Source: Amycolatopsis cihanbeyliensis
GTDB lineage: Bacteria > Actinomycetota > Actinomycetes > Mycobacteriales > Pseudonocardiaceae
Assembly: GCF_006715045.1 (NCBI RefSeq)
Contig: NZ_VFML01000001.1
Span: 4,122,501-4,186,500 of the forward strand
Length of the DNA stretch: 64,000 nt
Direction of reading: 5' to 3'
The notes beneath the pieces are model-generated. The model was not told where the DNA came from. It saw only the letters and a list, made by a program, of their open reading frames with translations, and ran no database searches. Below are positions 61,480 to 64,000 of this stretch, piece by piece. The position numbers were made by a program, and so were the translations under genes. Each line of letters begins with the position of its first letter. The first letter of the stretch is position 1.

Positions 61480-62397
61480 ATGTACCCCGGCCAGCCACCG
61501 CAGCGACCCAGGGTGCGCTGGGTCGCCAGCGTGCCACCCGGGGTAGTGCCGCGCCGCCGCGCTGTCCCGGCGGGGCCGTACACCGGACCGCCCGCGTACC
61601 CCGCGGTGCCGCGCTGGGGCTTCCCGAACCTCACCTGGCGGGCACCCACCGCCGTGCCGGGTACGCCGTCGGGCGTACCGCACCCGCTGCAGCGGCTGCG
61701 GTTGCTGGCCAGGAACGCGACCACGGTGCTGTGGACCGTCGCAGGGCTGGCGCTGATCACCGCGGGCGCGGAGGTCTGGCGGTATGTGCTGCTGCTGATC
61801 AGCAGGGACGTGGCCTTGAGCGCCGAGGTGGTCGGTACCTCCGACGCCCTCGTGCTCGCCGGTTCCCTGCTGACCTTCGTGATGGCGCTGTTCGCGATCG
61901 CCGCCGCGGCCTGGTGGCTGTTCGTGGCGCGGGCGGCCGCCGCGGAGGAGGTGGGCGAGGACCCGCCCCGCCCGGCGTGGCAGGTGGTGCTGGGCACCCT
62001 GGTGCCAGGGCCGAACCTGGCGCTGGCCGGCCCGATCGTGGCCGAACTGGAGCATGCCGTGCTGCGCAGGCCGGCAACCATGCGCCCCCGCCCCTCGCGG
62101 CTGGTGCTGTGCTGGTGGGCCGCGCTCGTGGCCAACGGCCTGCTGCTGGCGATCACCGTGGCCTGGCGATTCCGGGATGGCGTGCAGGCGCAGGCCGACG
62201 GCGTGGTGCTGAACGCGCTGCTGGATCTCGCCGCCGCGACGCTCGCCGTGCTGACCGCGTTCCTGGTGCGCAGGCTCACCCTGCTGCTCGCCCCGATCGA
62301 GGAGTCGGTGACCGGATCGCGCCCGTGGCGGGTGCTGAAGGTGACCGGCGCCCCCGACCCGGAGCGGCCCGAACGCCCCGCGACCGCCACCCGCTGA
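61480..62397 (+). CDS. DUF4328 membrane protein
   Basis: Protein of 305 residues. A Pro/Arg-rich N-terminus of about 70 residues (MYPGQPPQRPRVRWVASVPP) is followed by about four membrane segments and the DUF4328 landmarks 'LVPGPNLALAGPIVAELEHA' and 'LVLCWWAALVANGLLLAITV'. Function unknown. ATG 61480 is five bases after the rhodanese stop. The stop TGA lies inside the leader of 21-bp repeat array B. Confidence 0.82.
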   Translation: MYPGQPPQRPRVRWVASVPPGVVPRRRAVPAGPYTGPPAYPAVPRWGFPNLTWRAPTAVPGTPSGVPHPLQRLRLLARNATTVLWTVAGLALITAGAEVWRYVLLLISRDVALSAEVVGTSDALVLAGSLLTFVMALFAIAAAAWWLFVARAAAAEEVGEDPPRPAWQVVLGTLVPGPNLALAGPIVAELEHAVLRRPATMRPRPSRLVLCWWAALVANGLLLAITVAWRFRDGVQAQADGVVLNALLDLAAATLAVLTAFLVRRLTLLLAPIEESVTGSRPWRVLKVTGAPDPERPERPATATR

Positions 62398-62519
62398 TCC
62401 CCAGCTCACCCGGCGTGTTTGCGCCCCACGCGCGCGTGTTTGCTCCCGACGCGCGTGAGTTTGCCGCCCACGCGCGTGAGTTTGCCGTTCCCGTACGCGA
62501 GATGGCCGCTCAGGTGGTC
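62394..62519. repeat. Array B: same leader plus five 21-bp units between convergent genes
   Basis: The leader at 62394-62414 differs from that of array A (12151-12171) at one base. Five 21-bp units follow from 62415 to 62519: two starting GTGTTTGC, two starting GAGTTTGCC, and a last degenerate one starting GAGATGGCC. The minus strand reads heptapeptides of the same kind as array A (GKLTRVG, SKHARVG, RKHAG). The leader again contains the stop of the plus-strand gene, and the last unit contains the TGA of the minus-strand P450 gene. Confidence 0.92.
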
Positions 62520-63676
62520 ACCGGGAAGGTGCGCAGCCCGCGGATGACGAACTCCGGGCGCCGCCGCGGGGTGCCCGCCGGCCGCAGCGTGGGCAGCCGC
62601 CGGACCAGTGCCCCCAGCGCCGCGGCGATCTCCACCCTGGCCAGCGGGGCGCCGACGCAGTAGTGGATGCCGCCGCCGAAACCCAGGTGCGGGTTCGGGG
62701 TGCGGGTGATGTCCAGTACGTGCGGCTCGGTGAACGCGGCGGGGTCGTGTGCGGCCGCACCGAGCAACGCGGCGATCTTCTCGCCCTCGGCCACCCGGTA
62801 GCCTGCGATCTCCACCTCCGTGGTGGCGGTCCGCTCGAACAGCTGCAGCGGCGAGTCGAACCGGATCAGCTCCTCGACGGCCGTGCCGGCCAGCGTGGGG
62901 TCGGCGACCAGCCGGTCCCACTGGCGGCGGTGCCGCAGCAGGGCGTGCACCCCGTTGCCGAGCACGTTCACCGTCGCCTCGTGTCCCGCCATCAGCAGGA
63001 GTACCGCGGTGGCCACCACCTCGTCCGAGGTCAGCTCGGCGGCCACCAGGTGGCTGATCAGGTCCGACCCCGGGTTCGTCGCCCGGTGCGCGGCGAGCTC
63101 CCGCAGGTAGCCAGCGAACTCCGTGGCCGCCCGCTCGGCGGCGTCCCGCCGGGCCTGGGGAACGCCGTACTCGTACATCTTCACGATCGCGCTCGACCAG
63201 GGCACCAGCCGCCGCCGGTCGGCGGGAGGAATGTCCAGCAACTCGGCGATCACCTCGACCGGCAGCGGGGCCGCGAGATGGTCGAGCAGGTCGGCGGAGC
63301 CGTCCTCGGCGATCCGCGCGGCCAGCCGCTCCACCATGCCGGCCGCGAGTTCCTCGACCCGCGGGCGCAGCCGCTCGACATGCCCGCGCTGGAACGCCCC
63401 GGACACCAGCCTGCGCAGGCGGGTGTGCGCGGGAGGTTCGCTCTCCAGCAGGGAGTTGCGATGCAGCAGGTTGAACGAGGCGAACCGCTCGGCAGGCCGC
63501 GCGTCGGTCCAGATCCGGCCCAGCCCGCGGTGCCGCAGTACCGCCGAGGCGGCGGCGTGGGAGACCGTCACCGCCAGGCCGAGGCCGGCGTGCCAGTGCA
63601 CCTCGCCCTCCCGCCGCAAGGCGGAGAAGCTGGGATACGGATCGGCGAGAAACGCCGGGTCACCAGGATCGAACAC
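62510..63676 (-). CDS. Cytochrome P450
   Basis: Protein of 388 residues. The I-helix oxygen-binding motif is 'LLLMAGHEATVNVLGNGV', ExxR is in 'AVEELIRFDSPLQ', and the heme ligand is in FGGGIHYCVGAPLARVEI (about C340). The enzyme is soluble, without membrane anchor, as usual in actinomycetes; its substrate is unknown and no ferredoxin gene is adjacent. GTG 63676 has TATGGT six bases upstream and no ribosome site, so it is probably leaderless. Its stop lies in repeat array B. Confidence 0.93.
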   Translation of the reverse strand: MFDPGDPAFLADPYPSFSALRREGEVHWHAGLGLAVTVSHAAASAVLRHRGLGRIWTDARPAERFASFNLLHRNSLLESEPPAHTRLRRLVSGAFQRGHVERLRPRVEELAAGMVERLAARIAEDGSADLLDHLAAPLPVEVIAELLDIPPADRRRLVPWSSAIVKMYEYGVPQARRDAAERAATEFAGYLRELAAHRATNPGSDLISHLVAAELTSDEVVATAVLLLMAGHEATVNVLGNGVHALLRHRRQWDRLVADPTLAGTAVEELIRFDSPLQLFERTATTEVEIAGYRVAEGEKIAALLGAAAHDPAAFTEPHVLDITRTPNPHLGFGGGIHYCVGAPLARVEIAAALGALVRRLPTLRPAGTPRRRPEFVIRGLRTFPVTT

Positions 63677-63682
63677 CCGACA

Positions 63683-63688
63683 ACCATA
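63683..63688 (-). promoter_or_regulatory. -10 element TATGGT, leaderless promoter of the P450 gene
   Basis: On the minus strand TATGGT ends six bases before GTG 63676. Confidence 0.5.
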
Positions 63689-63794
63689 GAATCGGCCGGG
63701 TTTCAGGGGAAGGAGCCCGTGATGCCCGCACCCGCCGGACCTCGCGCCGGCCGGGGTTGGGTAGCGTCTGCCGGACCAGGAACGAGGAGGCGAT

Positions 63795-64000
63795 ATGGGT
63801 AAGGGCGCCCGCAAAAAGGGGCCGAAGGCCGACCGCAAGCAGAAGAAGGTGCGCGACGTCTTCGTGGCGCAGCCGTTCGAGGGTCTTGCCGCGGAGCCCG
63901 AGCTGATCGCGCTGCGCGAGTTCGTGCCGTCCGCGACCGCCCGTCTGTCCCTTATCGACAGTCCGGATAGGACTGTCACGATGGGGACCGTGCTGCCGAT
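63795..64000 (+). CDS. DUF5926 family protein, 5' part
   Basis: The first 68 codons before the window ends. It starts MGKGARKKGPKADRKQKKVR, then 'DVFVAQPFEGLAAEPELIAL', matching actinobacterial DUF5926 proteins of unknown function with a very basic N-terminus. GAGGAGG is four bases upstream of ATG 63795, an excellent ribosome site. A perfect 8-bp hairpin (63957-63977) lies inside the coding sequence. The 3' end is outside the window. Confidence 0.8.
   Translation, partial: MGKGARKKGPKADRKQKKVRDVFVAQPFEGLAAEPELIALREFVPSATARLSLIDSPDRTVTMGTVLP

Overview
This 64 kb window is chromosomal DNA from a high-GC actinomycete. Most third codon positions are G or C, GTG starts are common, genes often abut with ATGA or GTGA overlaps, and several genes seem to be read from leaderless transcripts. 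The gene content (XRE/DUF5753 with DUF397, DUF6474, DUF4328, DUF5926, SARP/BTAD regulators, glycine-betaine-type ABC operon, ECF factors) fits the Pseudonocardiales, for example an Amycolatopsis- or Saccharomonospora-like genus. That placement is inference from gene style. I see no phage, transposase, CRISPR array or rRNA. One tRNA (Gly-GCC) is present.

Layout. 1-5721: end of an APH-type phosphotransferase, then an OpuC/ProU-like osmoprotectant ABC operon (permease, ATPase with CBS domains, permease, lipoprotein) whose two intercistronic junctions carry different tandem duplications. A TauD-type dioxygenase follows, with a possible polycysteine leader ORF. 5725-12154: DUF6474 protein, RecB-like nuclease, SDR, UDP-glucose dehydrogenase-like protein and a gamma-glutamyltransferase-like protein. 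12151-12297 and 62394-62519 hold two copies of one 21-bp-periodic repeat, each wedged between convergent genes. 12288-23931: FAD oxidoreductase, PH-domain protein, two tandem membrane paralogues, a SnoaL/VOC/ECF-sigma operon, XRE/DUF5753 plus DUF397, a frameshifted SDR, a YnfA-like membrane protein, two GNATs, a molybdopterin oxidoreductase and a VOC protein. 24000-24570 holds remnants of two genes. 24630-28597: a NarL-type two-component pair whose halves are separated by a CorA-like protein and a GDPD. 28600-35035: a 14-TM drug exporter with a MerR-type promoter, a large SARP/NB-ARC/TPR regulator, a secreted I36 inhibitor with a SARP-like box, a 26-residue membrane peptide and a quinone oxidoreductase.

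35042-47117 is a ten-gene minus-strand cluster for an envelope or secreted glycan: three glycosyltransferase modules, two methyltransferases (one fused to a kinase-like domain), a coiled-coil protein, an acyltransferase-3, two paralogous anchored proteins and two further membrane or secreted proteins. The methyltransferase-kinase plus separate coiled coil resembles a split version of the WbdD chain-terminator and ruler of Gram-negative O-antigens. I consider this, together with the repeat elements and the SARP box, the most interesting content.

47244-64000: MsrA, tRNA-Gly, an ECF sigma factor fused to its own zinc-finger anti-sigma domain, an Fpg/Nei glycosylase, a serine hydrolase lacking its nucleophile serine, and a LytS/LytTR two-component system next to two sodium:solute symporters with small partners. 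The second symporter has a sharp internal codon-usage change. Rhodanese, DUF4328 protein, cytochrome P450 and the start of a DUF5926 protein close the window.
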